Below, piece after piece: positions 12,826-25,671 of a stretch of 64,000 nucleotides of DNA. How positions within the stretch are numbered: the first letter of the stretch is position 1; every line of letters begins with the position of its first letter. A model generated the notes under the pieces. The model worked only from the letters and a program-made list of their open reading frames with translations, was not told the origin of the DNA and ran no database searches. Location: the NCBI GenBank assembly GCA_028564925.1, contig CM053029.1, forward strand, positions 186,263,545 through 186,327,544. The letters are read 5' to 3'. The DNA comes from Lithobates sylvaticus. Its lineage: Eukaryota; Chordata; Amphibia; Anura; Ranidae. Made by a program: the position numbers and the translations under genes.

Positions 12826-13640
12826 ATCAACCTCTTATGTATGGCGATGAGAGCAAAATATGCTCTCAGTGTGGCAAATATTTGTATGAGAAGATTCTGA
12901 GCAAAATCAGACCTGAGTTTGCTTTATAGAAAAGGTACATTGACGACATCATTATTTTGAGGGGTGGATTTTCTAAAAGAAATTCAAAATAATATATTCA
13001 AAATAATAGTATAATATCTCTTTTTCTGGAGGTTGGAATCCTACTTAGGTCAACTTTCTTGGTTTGGTGGTGTATAAGCAGAATAACAGGTTCTGCACCC
13101 ATAAATTTTTTAAGGAAAGAGACCACAATGGCTATAACTCCATGCACAGCTGTCACCATCCAAAATGGATAGGGGGTATCCCTAAAGGACAGCTGATGCG
13201 TATTAGGCATAATTGCAGGGAAATTTAGGAATTTAATAGCCAGGCTGACATGTTGATTCAGAGATTTAGGGACAAAGGATATAAAGATACTTAGTCCAAC
13301 ATGTGGATAGGAAGAAGTTATTACTGGATAAGAAAAGGGAAGAGAATGAATTGGAGAACTTTTAATTACTAATTATAATTGTCAATATAAGAAATTTGCA
13401 CGGGTTGTAAGGAAACACTGGTCCATCCTTTTGAAGGATAATGCTTTGTCTAAAATTCTCCCCAAGAGGCCACAGTTATATCACAAGGCCCCAAATCTTA
13501 TGAACAAACTAGTCCAGAATGTAATTGATCCACCAAATAAGATGATTACATTTCTGGATCTACACGTGTCAAATGTGTTCCCTGTAGAACTGGTAATGAC
13601 AGAAAGAGAAGGACGAACATTGTCACATTGAATGCTACTA
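12826..13640 (+). mobile_element. Penelope-like retroelement remnant
   Basis: Translated pieces in more than one frame match the reverse transcriptase region of Penelope-like elements. RYIDDIIILRGG around 12930-12965 is the catalytic RT box. It is preceded by AKYALSVANI around 12855-12890 and followed by IPKGQLMRIRRNC near 13180-13220 and VRKHWSILLKDNALSKILPK near 13405-13465. The last is the linker before the GIY-YIG endonuclease that these elements use. The copy is short, with several breaks, and lacks both ends. Confidence 0.7.
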
Positions 13641-14037
13641 AGAAGCAATATCAAATTGATAAATTGATTACCTGCCATAGCACTTATGCCACCTACGTTT
13701 TTAGAATGCCTGTGTGGGCTTTAATATGTGGACCTTAATTGGACATTTATTATTTGTATATTAAGTCTTGTAGTACAAGCACTATTTAGATACACTCTAC
13801 CCATTTTTCTGACACCATTGGTGTTTGACACAGCAGCTATACATGTTTATATACTGATATTGATTTGTAAAGGCATGGGTGTTTGTGATATTTTTTGTTT
13901 AAGCCGTAAATTAGCCATAAAATATATTCACTGTAAAACCTATCAACACATGGTGATAACATCTTCTGGCCCCAGTAACATTTGTGGTTGAGGGGCGGAT
14001 TTGAAAGCAGATTAGGTATTTCTTTAATAAAGTGTTA

Positions 14038-14463
14038 TGCGGCGTACAGGCGGTCGGAATTTCCGATGGAAACAGTCCGATGGGAGCTTTTCATCGTATT
14101 TTCCGACCGTGTGTATGCCCATCGGTCTTTTTCTGTTGGAATTTCCGACGGACTTTGAATTGAGAACCTGTTCTCAATTTTTCCGATGGAAAACCTTTCT
14201 AACGGATTTTCCGATCGTGTGTATGCAATTCCGACACGCAAAATTCCGACGCATGCTCGGAAACAATTCGACGCATGCTCGGTAGCATTAAACTTCCCTT
14301 TTATAGTGCTGTCGAACGTGTTTTATGCCGCTGTGTTACAGACCGTCGGAATTTGGTGTGACCGTGTGTAGGCAAGACAGTTTGAGCGAAATTCCGTCAG
14401 AATTCCGACGGGAAAACCATCAGAGCTTTTTCCGACGAGAATTCCGACCGTGTGTACGCGGCA
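14038..14463. mobile_element. Harbinger-type MITE, TTA duplication
   Basis: The ends TGCGGCGTACAGGCGGTCGG and (inverted) TGCCGCGTACACACGGTCGG form the inverted repeat, flanked on both sides by TTA (14035-14037 and 14464-14466), the usual 3-bp TWA duplication of PIF/Harbinger transposons. The inside repeats TTCCGACGG-like motifs in both orientations and has no coding sequence. The GTGTGTACGC terminus type matches the large Harbinger at 30331-37954. Confidence 0.8.
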
Positions 14464-14466
14464 TTA

Positions 14467-16739
14467 GTGTTAGTTGCTAGTGAAACAAGCAGTGAACTTT
14501 GCAGATATCTTAATGAAATCCTGTGTTCCCAGAGAAAGTCTTAAGCTATGCTCTCCCTTGGAGAATAAACACCACAAGGTGCCACATGATAGAATTATGA
14601 TAAGTGTGACTGTTCATAGAGTGTTGTAGGAGTAGAAATTCCAAAATTCACCAAATTCTGAGAGACTTATCACCCAACCTATGCAGTGTGAAACTGGGGG
14701 GATGAAAGTCAAACTGGGCAATTTAAAATGCCATTTTTTTCAATGGAACTTCAGTGCTGTAGGGATATCGTTTATAAAGGTACAATCAGGTATCGTCATT
14801 ACATGAGCGCCCTTCAGTGCTCGAGTAAGGGCTGCCCACTGTTGCTCCACGAGAAGAAAAGTTAAGACCTATGATGTCACCAGATTGGCCAAAACACAAC
14901 TAGAAAATGGTGTGGTGGTGGAGCTGGGTGTAAGGACTGGGGTTAGGAGCTTAAAGTCCAACTCTGGGCACAAGAAAAATACTTTTGCAATGGCAACCTC
15001 CATTCTAGGAGGGTTAAATGCTTGTTTTTGCCTAGGGTTAAAGGTTAACAATTTTACTTGCTCTGGCAGTCTTCCATCATATTTGCCACCAGTCCCCCGC
15101 AGTCTCCTTTCTAGGACACTCCCCACTGTGGTTGCATGCTCACCTCCATACATACAATGCAGCGCTAATATCTGAGGGATTGCCCACATCCCAAAGTGGA
15201 GAACAGAAGAGGAGAATTCTGAAATGTGACCGAGCAAATGGAAGGGTAAAGAATACAGTCACTTCCTCTACCCTCTAGCATGTAATCCCCCCTTAAAAAG
15301 CATGTAATTCTTGAAGAGCATGGGGCCCCACTGCAAGGGTTTTTCTTTTTTTGGAGGGTTGGGATTTAGAGAGCTCCTGTCGCCAGACCAATGATTTCCA
15401 TATGTGCATTTAACATATTGTATGCATGTTATTTACCTGTAAATGCCTCTTTTGTGTAGAAAACCAAAGGTCCGAGATTGCTGCTGGGTGCTGCCATCTT
15501 GGATGTGATACTCAGAGCTGAGTATCACAGTGATATTCTATATATAGTATTATTCTTCCCTTCTCCCCCGGCAGCATAAACGGTTATATAGGGTGGTGAG
15601 AGGAAGGGAGAGGAAACTGGTCCAGCACAGACAGAAATTGGAAACACCCAGAATAGGAAAGGAAAATGCTGTGCAAGGAGGGAAGGGACTGTGCCAGGGA
15701 ATTAACTAGTTAAGTAAATAAATTATGCATGGAAAATAAAAACACTGCAAGTAAGCATTTATAATATTTGATTTTTATGTACTTTTACTTGTAATCTTCA
15801 AATTTTTTGACAGAATGTCTTTAACATGTATGTAAACCCTAAGAATTAAATTATCTTATTTGGTCTGTTAAATATGCTGGAATGTAGCTGATAACTGCAG
15901 CGGAACGTCTTCCTTTATTGCTGCTGTATTATCCTTCTGCAGTGTGGACAGGGTTAAACTGAATATTCATGCATTCAAACGGGCCACAGCCATCTTTAAG
16001 GAGACCGCTTTGCAATGCTTGTCTATGGAGTATTTCTAGTACAAGGGGTAGCCATTTTGGCTGGGTCTGGGTCAATCCTATAAGGAAAATGATTGGCTGC
16101 TGCAAAGAAAGGAGAAGAGGCAGACTGCTGAGAGGAAGAGAGAGGACTTAAAGGAATGGGTGAGAAAATGAGACTGGACTGATGGCTGATTGGAACCCTG
16201 CCATAGATGATCCCAAATGGGTGAGAACCCAGAGAGACTGCTCATTACACAGGACCTTGCATCAGAGATGGAAACTTTCCCACTGGGAAGGTGTGAGATG
16301 TGATTTGGATGCCTTGTGAGATTAGACTGTACTACAGTGCACTCCCCCAAAGAGGGACTGTCTCAGAAGGATTGAAAGCAAGAAAACACAGCAACTCCTA
16401 TCTAAAGGACTTAAACTGAGTCGAAGCACGTGTCCGGAGACACAGAAGACCCTGGGTCTGGTAAGAGTCTATCATTCAAAAAGGTAATTTGTTGTCTGCT
16501 GAGAACTGCTGTGCTTTCATCAAGGGCCCCAATTTTGCCAGGCAATTTTTTAAATTTCTTTACATTTTTATCATTCACTGGCCAGTGGGATTAAATGGGG
16601 ATTGTTATAGCAAGTTAAAACTTTCTATATATACTGTTGCTAGATAAAAGAAATTCAGTTCTGTTATTTACTGATAGTCAGAATACTTTACTGATAGCCA
16701 GAATACTGTCGTTGTTTAACCACATCTCTCAGAGTAACA
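14467..16739. other. No gene seen
   Basis: TTAAAGTCCAACTCTGGGCA at 14951 resembles a TTAA-MITE terminus, with no clear partner end. The frames here (a 122-codon one on the minus strand at 14869-15237 and a 90-codon one at 16078-16350) match nothing I know. Nothing else is supportable. Confidence 0.35.
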
Positions 16740-17033
16740 ACGCAGACCCGACAACCAATGGCCAGGGTTGTCGAGAAGAGGCCCTTGTCCTCATCAACAT
16801 GGGGACAAGGTGCTTTTGGGTGGGGGGGCCGCAGGGCCCATCTTTCCCCAGGGCACCCCCCATGTTGAGGGCACGCAGCCTGGTACAGCTCAGGAGGGAG
16901 GGGGCGCTCGCTCGTCCCCACCCCCTTGTCTGATCGGCAGGGCTGCATGCTCGGATAAGGGTCTGATATGGATTTGGGGGGGACCCCATGCCGTTTTTTC
17001 GGCGTAGGGATTCCCTTTAAATCCATACCAGGT
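16740..17033. repeat. Fragment of the shared module found in the palindrome arms
   Basis: CCAATGGCCAGGGTTGTCG, CTCATCAACATGGGGACAAG, CATGTTGAGGGCACG and AGGGTCTGATATGGAT appear in the same order as in 11330-11680 and 40390-40690. It is a partial copy lacking the TATA-to-AATAAA part. Confidence 0.75.
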
Positions 17034-17345
17034 GATGGGGGTTGCGAGGCGTCAATGTCGCCGATCGAGGGGCATTTGTTTCCTTCGCTAGTCCCATCTA
17101 CCTGGAGTTACGTTCAAAATGAACTGACTTTACGATCATGTGTCGGCAAGTCCGTTCATTTCAAAAGTCCCGCGGACTAGTACACAGACGGCGGGATTGT
17201 CCGCCAGACTCCCGAGTCCGGCGGCCAATTTTAAGTCAAAACTTCTAACTAAGTCCGCCAGACTTTTGGGAACAAAAAGTCCGCCGGAGCCCCACACACG
17301 GTCGGATTGTCCGGCGGACTCTAGTCAAAAGCCATTGAGCCTTTT
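17034..17345. repeat. Probable MITE remnant with GGTCGGATTGTCCGG ends
   Basis: Repeated GTCCGCC/GGCGGAC motifs in both orientations and CCACACACGGTCGGA near 17288 resemble the subterminal repeats of Harbinger-type MITEs elsewhere in the window. No target duplication could be placed. Confidence 0.4.
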
Positions 17346-17781
17346 TTTTTCCCCCATTCTAGGGTACTAATCATCTATGATGATTTTTTTCATCTGACAG
17401 TCTGTCCGCATGTTGTCACACGGCATCTGGACGTTTTCTTTTTAATTGTTATAGTGTCTTGTGTCTGTGTCTTTTTATGTGGTGATTACTTCATCATCTT
17501 GACTCCCTATAGGCCAGCTATGGTGAAGCTGTACTTTTCTACATTCTGGCCTGAGATTGTGCCAACTTTTTGTAATACAATAAAAATGTATGATTTTTAT
17601 GATAACTCTAATATGATCTGATTCCTGTTGCCATAAATAACCCTTTCCCGGTGTCTCATGCCAGGCCGCCATTTGTGACATATGCCTTTTTTGGTTACGG
17701 TAACAGCACCCTACACGGTGAACGATCTATGAGTGGACAAACATGTGCTAAGCCTGCACTTCATTTCTTTTTGATGTTACT

Positions 17782-18279
17782 GTGAGCAGAACAAATCAAA
17801 ACACAGATCACATCTGCGACCTGGAAGAATGCTTAGAGGAAGCCCTGGCAAAAATTGATGACCTAGAGAATAGGTCTCGCAGATATATCTTTTGCATAAG
17901 AGAGTTACCTGAACCATTCACAGACACCCAGGAAGCCAGCACCACGCTGCTGCTCTCTTTGTTGCCAGATGTTCGTACTTACAAGCTAGAATTGGACCGT
18001 GCCCACAGAGCTCTCACAGCTGTGCGCCCGAAGGGTCCCCCTAGGATTATTATTGTAAAGCCACACTATTACTCAGTGAAAAAAAGCATCATGCAAAAAG
18101 CCTTTGAACTGCCTTCAATTAAGCTATTTTTGCAAATATTTGCAGACATCTCTCCAGCTACCGTGCAAAAACCCAGGTCCTTCAAGGCTTTATTATTGCC
18201 TCTAAAACAAAAAGGAATTAGGTATCGCTGGTTGTTCCCTTTTCACCTCACCTTCTCCTACAAAGGAAAATCTTATTAA
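17782..18279 (+). pseudogene. L1 ORF1 (RNA-binding protein) remnant
   Basis: The product of L1 ORF1 is a trimeric RNA chaperone that coats the LINE RNA. Here 165 codons stay open, with a coiled-coil-like stretch (LEECLEEALAKIDDLENRSRR) leading into the conserved IRELPE box and RAHRAL, the usual hallmarks of the central RNA-recognition domain. The N-terminal coiled coil is missing and the C-terminal domain is damaged. It lies about 640 bp before ORF2, as expected. Confidence 0.78.
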
Positions 18280-18914
18280 TTTTCTACATTCCCAGAAGGA
18301 GAAAGACTGCTGTAATGCCTGGGCTTCATTTTCACTTCACCTCCATTATCGCCAGATCTCCACATTGCTCCATTGACTGGCCGTGGCAGAGGTAACAGAG
18401 AGCGTCCAGTATCCCCCTTAGTGGCACTCACCCAGAACCACCAGAAGCCGTACCCATCGCCAGCCTAGAACACCTTGACAGCTGAGATGAGAGGATTGGA
18501 ACATTTACTGGAGGAAAGTCTCCGAAAGCTTTACCCTGGGTCTCTCAAATATCGTTGGTGAACTTGTCCCACTCTCCAGTTACCCTGACTTGTATTTCAT
18601 GTTTAGATTATGCTCAGAGACTCACTGACCTCTTGTACCACAAAATCATCAAACTGCAGTTTCTATTTCTTCCACAAGAGGGCAATGGTGTATACAAATT
18701 GCTAGGGTCCCACCCTTGAACATCATCACACCTTAAGGACTTGTTCACCTACCCGAGTTTTCATTGCAGTCCGTATCGGGTCTCTTTCTTCTTCGCCTTT
18801 TATATTTACCTCCTATGCTTCATCCGGGAATCATGAATGTTCGGCCTCCAGAGGACCGATCAATCGGTAATGTCCAGACTGGCAAGGTAAGAGATCCCAA
18901 CAGCACAACATGCT

Positions 18915-21900
18915 ATGGCTAACCTACGACCCCAGAAACCCATACATTTCTTAACACATAATGTGCAGGGCCTCAACTCGCCCGTGAAATGGCGAAAAGC
19001 CTTTAACTATTTCCACTCGGTAGGAGCTGAAATAGTGTTTCTCCAGGAAACTAATTTCCCAACTTCCTATAAACCTAACTATATACACAAGCATTACCCT
19101 ACCTTCTTTTTCACCAACGCCCCGGCAACAAGACACGGGGAGTAGCTATATGTATCACTAAAAGCTTAACCTTCACCCCTTCACAGATAATCACTGACCC
19201 AGAAGGGCGCTATATACTGGTTAAGGGGGACATGGAGGGCACCTTGGTAACATTTCTTTCCTATTACGCCCCTAACAAGGAACAATTGCCCTTCTTCCAA
19301 AACTTACTCCAACAGCTGTCCCACCTCTTTGAGGGCACACTCCTAATTGAAGGGACTCCAACATCACCCTAGATTCGTCACTTGATAAGACACCCCCACC
19401 AGGCTCAAAAATGTTGAAGCCCTTGAAACTTGGTACTAAATTTGCAAAACTGTTGCACGATAATGACCTGGTTGACATACAGTATGGCGAGAGTTCAGCG
19501 GTTCCTAACACGACTACACTTTCTATTCTCATGTTGCGGATAGACCCTGTCTTCACGTCTGCTAGTTCCCTGCCATTCTGCACCACCTAGAAACTTCCTG
19601 GTCTGATCATTTCCCTGTAGTGGTTAACCTTTCCTCACTGCGCTGTCCTACAGCCTCCTACATCTGGGACCTAAATGAGTCCCACCTAAGCAATCTGGCC
19701 ACTTGTTTAGATATTGAAATTGCATTAAAATAATTTTTTACCCTGAATGACCCATTCCACACTTCTTCAATGTGAACTTGGGCCACTCACAAAGCTACGA
19801 TCAGAGGTATCCTGATTCAGATGGCTGCCAGGTATAGAAGACACTATAATGCCTTATTGAAGCAAAAAGAGGATGAATTAGCCGCCCTACCCCATCTAGA
19901 CCTACGGGATAGAATCGAGTCCGCCCACCTGGAATTAAACGTCTGCCTTACCACGAAGGCAGAAAAACAACTGCGTTGGACTGCGGGTAAACTATTATCG
20001 ACAAGACTGGCCCCCAGACGCCCCCCTCCTCATGTCCCTAAGATCAGGAAATCTGACGGTTCCTTCACTCAAAATCCTAAATCAGTTCTGTAGGAATTCT
20101 GAACATTTTACAAACAATTGTATAATGATGGCAAGGTCTCAGGCCAGCAGGAGTTCGATGAGTTTGTCGAACACTTGCCCATTCCGTCCCTACAAGCTTT
20201 TTTAGGGACATTCAGAAAGGCGGCTCAATAGACACTGATTCCAAAAGAGCCTTCATAACTCTTGTTCCCAAACCCCACAAGGATCACAGTGATGCAGCCA
20301 ACTACCGACCCATATCCTTAATTAATACGGATCAGAAGCTATTCACGAAAATTTTGGCAAACAGGATGTTGACGTTCTTGGCTGACTACATTCACTCCGA
20401 TCAGGTGGGCTTTATGCCATATAGACAGGCTGCTTATCAGGTCAGGACAGCGATTGACCTTATATCCTTATTATACTCATCATGGGATGGTGAACCACAA
20501 AGAAAATGGATGCTGTTATCTATTGATATCTGTAAAGCATTTGATTCGCTGCCGTGGCCCTTCCTCTTTTGAGTGTTGGCTAGGTGGAATTTCAGTGCTA
20601 ACTTTTAAGGGGTCATAAGTCAGACTCAATACCCATCTCGTCGGGGCACTCGATAGGGATGGCCATTATCGCCGATTCTATTTGTGATAGCCATTGAAAT
20701 CCTGGCGATAGCGATCCGCCACCACCTTTTGATCTTAGGAATAGAAAGCGGGGGGAAGAGGTCATAAGTGTGCTTTATTTGCAGACGATCTTCTGCTGTT
20801 TATCAGGTCCCCCCATACCTCATTACCAAATCATCTGTCCCTATTAAACAGATTCGGAAAAATTTCTGGCCTGTTAGTCAATCAGGATAAATCAGAGGTG
20901 ATGAATGTCAATTTACCGACCTCAAGACTTCAGAGTATCAAATCTCAATTCCCCTTTTCGTGACAGTGGTCTCTCTCTTATTTTGGTAGTCAGCTGACCC
21001 CTGATGTAACCTCACTATACAAAGCCAATTACCCGCCCTTGTTTGCTCGTTTATTGGAAGACGATGGGTAGAATTGCATCAGTTAAAATGACAGTCCTCC
21101 CATGGTTACTATATTGTTTTGAACTCTGTCTATCCAAGTCTCCGTCGACGCCATACACCGTTTCCGATCTAAAATCCTCCATTACATCTGGGGTACTAAG
21201 GGTCCTAGAATATCCCGGGCTACAATGTATGCTCCCAAAGACCTGGGGGGTGTGGGGTGCCCGAGTTTCGAAAGTATTATATAGCCGCACAGTTGGCCCA
21301 ACTACTCCAACTTCACAGCCGTCATTATTGCCCTGAGTGGGTCTCACTAGAGTCTCAGGCATGTGCTTCACTAGCAATGGACCTTATCCTTTGGACTTCC
21401 CCAAAGCACCGCAAAGCTACTTTGAGCCCGACACTCTCTCATCCCTTAAACATATGGTATATGAGTTGTAAAAGATGGTCCCTACGGTTCGCACACACAC
21501 AGCAAACAATCCAACAGATTAAGCTGGTGGGTGAACAAGGGACTATGCAGTATATGCGACTACCTAGACCACAGAGGAATATGTCCCTCCTCACACTACA
21601 CAGGCAGCCTGGGGGGATGCCTCCTGCAGAGAGCTTCCACCTACAACAAATTCAACATTTTCTTCAATCATTACGGAAAGACGGGTCTAACCTGGCAGTG
21701 CGCACCATGTTTGAGAACAGGTGTGTGCAGGATTCTGCTCTCCGTGGGGGGGCATCTCTGTGCTTTACAAACAGTACACTGTCCCGCTAGCCAGGCTTTT
21801 ATATCAGGTGGCATGGGAGAGGGATCAGGAAATAAGCCCTGAGGCAGAGGACTGGCGCAAATGGAGCACACGAATCCACAAAGGCATCCTCAATGTCGCC

Positions 21901-22277
21901 CCTGGCGGGATATAAGGTCCACGCCAGCTGGTACCTGGTACCAGAGAGAAATGTATCCAGGTGCCTCGGCCTTCTGCTTCAGGGGTTGTGGACAGGTGGG
22001 ATCACCACTCCATATATGGTGGACATGCCCCAAGGTTCATACATTCATATTTTCGATCACGATGATCAATATTGTTAAAGACGCCCGTGTCGCCCTCCTG
22101 AACAAACCAGTGGACAATATTCCTAGACATACTCAGACGTTAATATATTATATACTCTTGGTGGCAAAAATCGCCATTGCGTCAGCTTGGAAAAGCCCCA
22201 TTATAGACATAGCATTGATGAAACGCAAAACTAACCTGGATCATGTTGAACAAAAAAATTGTGAACGCTCTGCATGA
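18915..22277 (+). pseudogene. L1 ORF2 (endonuclease-reverse transcriptase) remnant
   Basis: ORF2 nicks target DNA and reverse-transcribes the LINE RNA. The N-terminal endonuclease begins FLTHNVQGLNSPVKW and continues VFLQETNF. The RT domain is visible as SIDICKAFDSLPW (about 20520-20562) and FADDLLLF (about 20775-20800), followed by LLVNQDKSEV. C-terminal matter runs to about 22277. The frame shifts repeatedly and several stops interrupt it, so no active enzyme is possible. Family assignment to the L1/Tx1 group is by motif order. Confidence 0.82.
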
Positions 22278-23010
22278 GAAACAACCTCTTTTCGAGAAAA
22301 TATGGTCCCCCTGGCTCACATACGTACAGGCCCCCGATACATAAAGCTATCCACTCGGATGACTGACCATGGATTCCCGGATAGACTCTTTCTTCTCTCT
22401 CTTCTTCTCTTCTACCATATCTTTATTTCATGTTTACCTCAGGCATTGTGTTTCCACGATTTTCTCGCTTCTCTTTTGTTAACCCAGACTTTTCTGGGTA
22501 TATTAATGGGAATAGGGTCCCCTATAGGGGACAGTTATGTCAAACAATTGCTGACAGAATCTTACCTAATATGTTATCAAGCCACCCGGACTATTTTGTT
22601 TTGGTCTTACCCTAGTACTGATGTATAACAGGGACCAAGTTGTCTCACATACACACAACGCCAAGTTGTCTCACATACACATAATGCACGGAGTGGCTGA
22701 TAGAAGGATTGCACCACAGAGTACAGGTAGATTTCATGTTCTGCCAGTATTTCAGCATTGGTTACTGTCCTTCCTCACATTCTAGTTAAAATATGTTGGG
22801 GGGGCCACATAAAGGACCTGACCTGCATGTCGTGTCTTCACTTGTCTGTATTAAGCCCTGCATTTGTTTGTTTGTTTGTTTGGCTGTTCGCTTTCATGTT
22901 CGCCTGTTTACTTGATACACGTGGAGCAAGCGCGGACTGTGCTCTGCTCCACCGACTGTTCTTTAACGTTTTACCAAAACAATTAATAAAAACCATTGAA
23001 ACAAAAAAAA

Positions 23011-24499
23011 GTTTCATTACATCTATTCAATAACTGCAAAAATTACATTGTGATCTTTTTGAATATCTTGTTAGAACCACCCCTGTAAGTTATGAAGAAG
23101 AGACAAGGAGGAGATTTCTCTAGTCTTGTCCTAGGGTGTCAACACTTCTTTCCATAGATATAGTGGGGTAATAAGCATTGTCACAATAGGACAGGAAGTG
23201 TATTAACAGCAGAATGAATCCTAGTTTGGACTAGGTTCTGAACAAGTCTAAGCTTATTAATAGTAGCCACAGTGCCACACCAAGGAGGAAGCAGAAAAAG
23301 AAGAGAAGACAGCCTACAGCATGATGACTGGACCCCAAAAGAAGTAAATATCATACATTACATATGTATTTAGACTGGAAATTCCTTTTAAATAACTAAG
23401 CATTATGCACAACACACAATAAAACATTACATACATATTTACATGGAGCAGGTAGAACGTGATTTAAGACAAAGAGACCTGAATGAAAACATTATTAGTG
23501 TGCAGCCCCAGGAAGCGGGAACAATGTTTGTTTTAGCTTTTCGCTCAAGGCAAATTCTTCCCTGCATCCTCAATAAATTGGACCTTTCCTATGGATTTGC
23601 CATATATCTCTCAGACCTGGAACTGACACTCTGCTGTTGCAAACACATCTTAACTCCTGCAGCACATAATTCGAGACCAGTAAAAGTGTAAAAAATCCCA
23701 TAAATTAGAGGTGAAAAAAACTGTAAATCTCCTGTAGATGACGATAGATTTTTTATTCAGCCTGAGTATATCTATAAATTAAATGCCCAGGATCACACAG
23801 CAGCCATAAAATGAGGAAAACGCACAAGTCAAATGGAAAACTGTGCTTTGACGCTTTACAAAACCACAGTGTGACGAACGGATTGACTGCAGCATAACCT
23901 AGGCCGAAGCCAAGCTTAGATTTCTTGATATGTCTGGAAACAAGCACATACAGTAAATGGCTAAAGACAACTCTCATTGAACACTCTAGAAACAAATAAA
24001 AGTATTCAATAAAGACTTGTTAACTGGGGTCCAAAAAAAAAACGTATTTACGAGCATTGGCGTTCATTACTGACTTGCTGGCAGCTTAACAAAGCCAATG
24101 CTTAATGCAATATAAACAAATTGATGCTTTACTTCTAGCTAGCAGCCACATACATAGCTAAAAACATATATGGGAACTATTTTACCTCTTTGTGCCCCAT
24201 GGAGGAGGGAGACTTTGGATGCATTAGCCTAACACTGATGTGAGTTAAGCTTTGACAACCTTATACTGGTTTATTCCCCATATGAGAGTGGGAGATTAGA
24301 TGTATTAGCCTACATAATGTCTCTCTTGGTATTTGGGCCCTATAGTTAAGATCCAGGAAGGGGACTATTGGGTCCATTAGCCAATATCATTTATCCTTAG
24401 GAATAAATCATTTTCTACCATACACTGATGCAAGTTCCATGTGAGGGGGGATTAGACATATGAACTTCTGCTTTGCCTATATAAATTACAGGAAGGTGT
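23011..24499. other. No gene seen
   Basis: Around 23100-23240 there is a scrap with GTCCTAGGGTGTCAAC and GGACAGGAAGTG, phrases that recur near 3740, 47575 and 50190 and belong to a dispersed TTAA-type repeat. The rest carries no recognised element or credible frame. Confidence 0.35.
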
Positions 24500-24550
24500 C
24501 ATCTACCAGTCCCAGCATGAGCCCCTGAGCTTTAAGGATGTGAACCCCCT

Positions 24551-24677
24551 AAAAGTGAAGGACTACAAGTCCCAGCATAAACCCCTGAGATCTAAGGATG
24601 TGACCAATCAGGGTGTGACCCCTCAGGATGTGACCCCTCTCAGTGGTTCATGCAGGGACTTGTAGTCCTTCACTTTT
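24551..24677. repeat. Inverted repeat with ACTACAAGTCCCAGCAT motif
   Basis: The arms 24551-24578 and 24650-24677 are 28 bp inverted copies with one mismatch. Each contains GACTACAAGTCCC next to AAAAGTGAAG, and weaker copies lie at 24502 and 24700. The motif resembles the ZNF143/THAP11 site (ACTACAATTCCCAGCATGC), though a repeat origin is equally possible. Confidence 0.65.
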
Positions 24678-25133
24678 GCGGGGTCACATCCGCCAAAAGT
24701 GAAGGAATACAAGTCTTAGTATGAACTCCTTAGATCTAAGAATGTGACCTCCTCCTCTCATTTCTATCCCTCTGAGGGTGTCATTTGTCATCCAGCACCA
24801 GCTCAGCTGCCATCCTCTCTGTCCCTGCCTGGCTCCCTCATGACAGTCCAACAGGTTCCATTTCCGGCCTCACCTCAGACTCTCAGCCAGGACTAGTATT
24901 GTGTGTGAAATAGTCGCTTTTTTTTGGAGCATCAGAGCGGCCTGGGGGGGCAATTGCCACTCTGCCCCTGCCCAGTCTGCCCCTGACATGCAGCCCGGCA
25001 GCCCGGCCCACCAGGCAAATATCTGGTGTGCCCTATGGACAGTTCGGGCCTGCCAGCTACTATGCAGCACTGTTATAATCCTCATGACCAGTAAACCACA
25101 TAGAGAGTTAATTCCCTATTTGGCTAGAGGGAC

Positions 25134-25134
<1 letters not shown>

Positions 25135-25184
<50 letters not shown>
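25135..25184. repeat. (TA)n microsatellite
   Basis: About 25 TA units in an uninterrupted run. Confidence 0.95.
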
Positions 25185-25186
<2 letters not shown>

Positions 25187-25329
25187 TGAAACAATTGAAA
25201 TAAGTCTCATACATATCATAGTTCCCCCCATTTGCTGTTCTTGTGTTGTCACCCGAAGAGCTCATGGGGCTCCCCTCATTTCAGCAGGAAAAGAGAGGTG
25301 CAAATACAGGCATGAATGTTTCTAATTAA

Positions 25330-25671
25330 CAATGTTTAACACAGAATAACATACATAGATGTACCTCCATCTATTTCTCCTGAAAGGTCTACAAAACGCA
25401 TCAAGGAGGTTTGATTTTATTTTGATTCAAGAACAATACCATATTTACTGACAATATATAAAGTTATTGATTATAGATGGGAAGGCTCAGGCAAAATAAA
25501 TTGAGAATCTTTTTTATTTTTTCAGTTTTTTTCAAATGTATTTTTTTCCCAGAAATAATTGGGGGGAAAAAGTGTGAAATATGTGATTTAGAATGATAAG
25601 TGATATATCTATGACATGGTATTCAAACTATATAACATGAAGACCTTAATGAAAGATTTTGGAGACTTTAT
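25330..25671. other. No gene seen
   Basis: AT-rich sequence between the microsatellite region and the next TTAA element; nothing recognised. Confidence 0.4.

Larger units (their letters stand above)
17780..23010 (+). mobile_element. L1-type LINE, decayed
   Basis: A non-LTR retrotransposon in plus orientation, with ORF1 remnant (17782-18279), endonuclease start (18915), reverse transcriptase blocks and a 3' end TAATAAAAACCATTGAAAC followed by an A-run to 23010. A similar 3' tail occurs in the second L1 at 42989-46619. The reading frame is broken many times, so it is an old, inactive copy. The 5' edge is uncertain. Confidence 0.85.
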
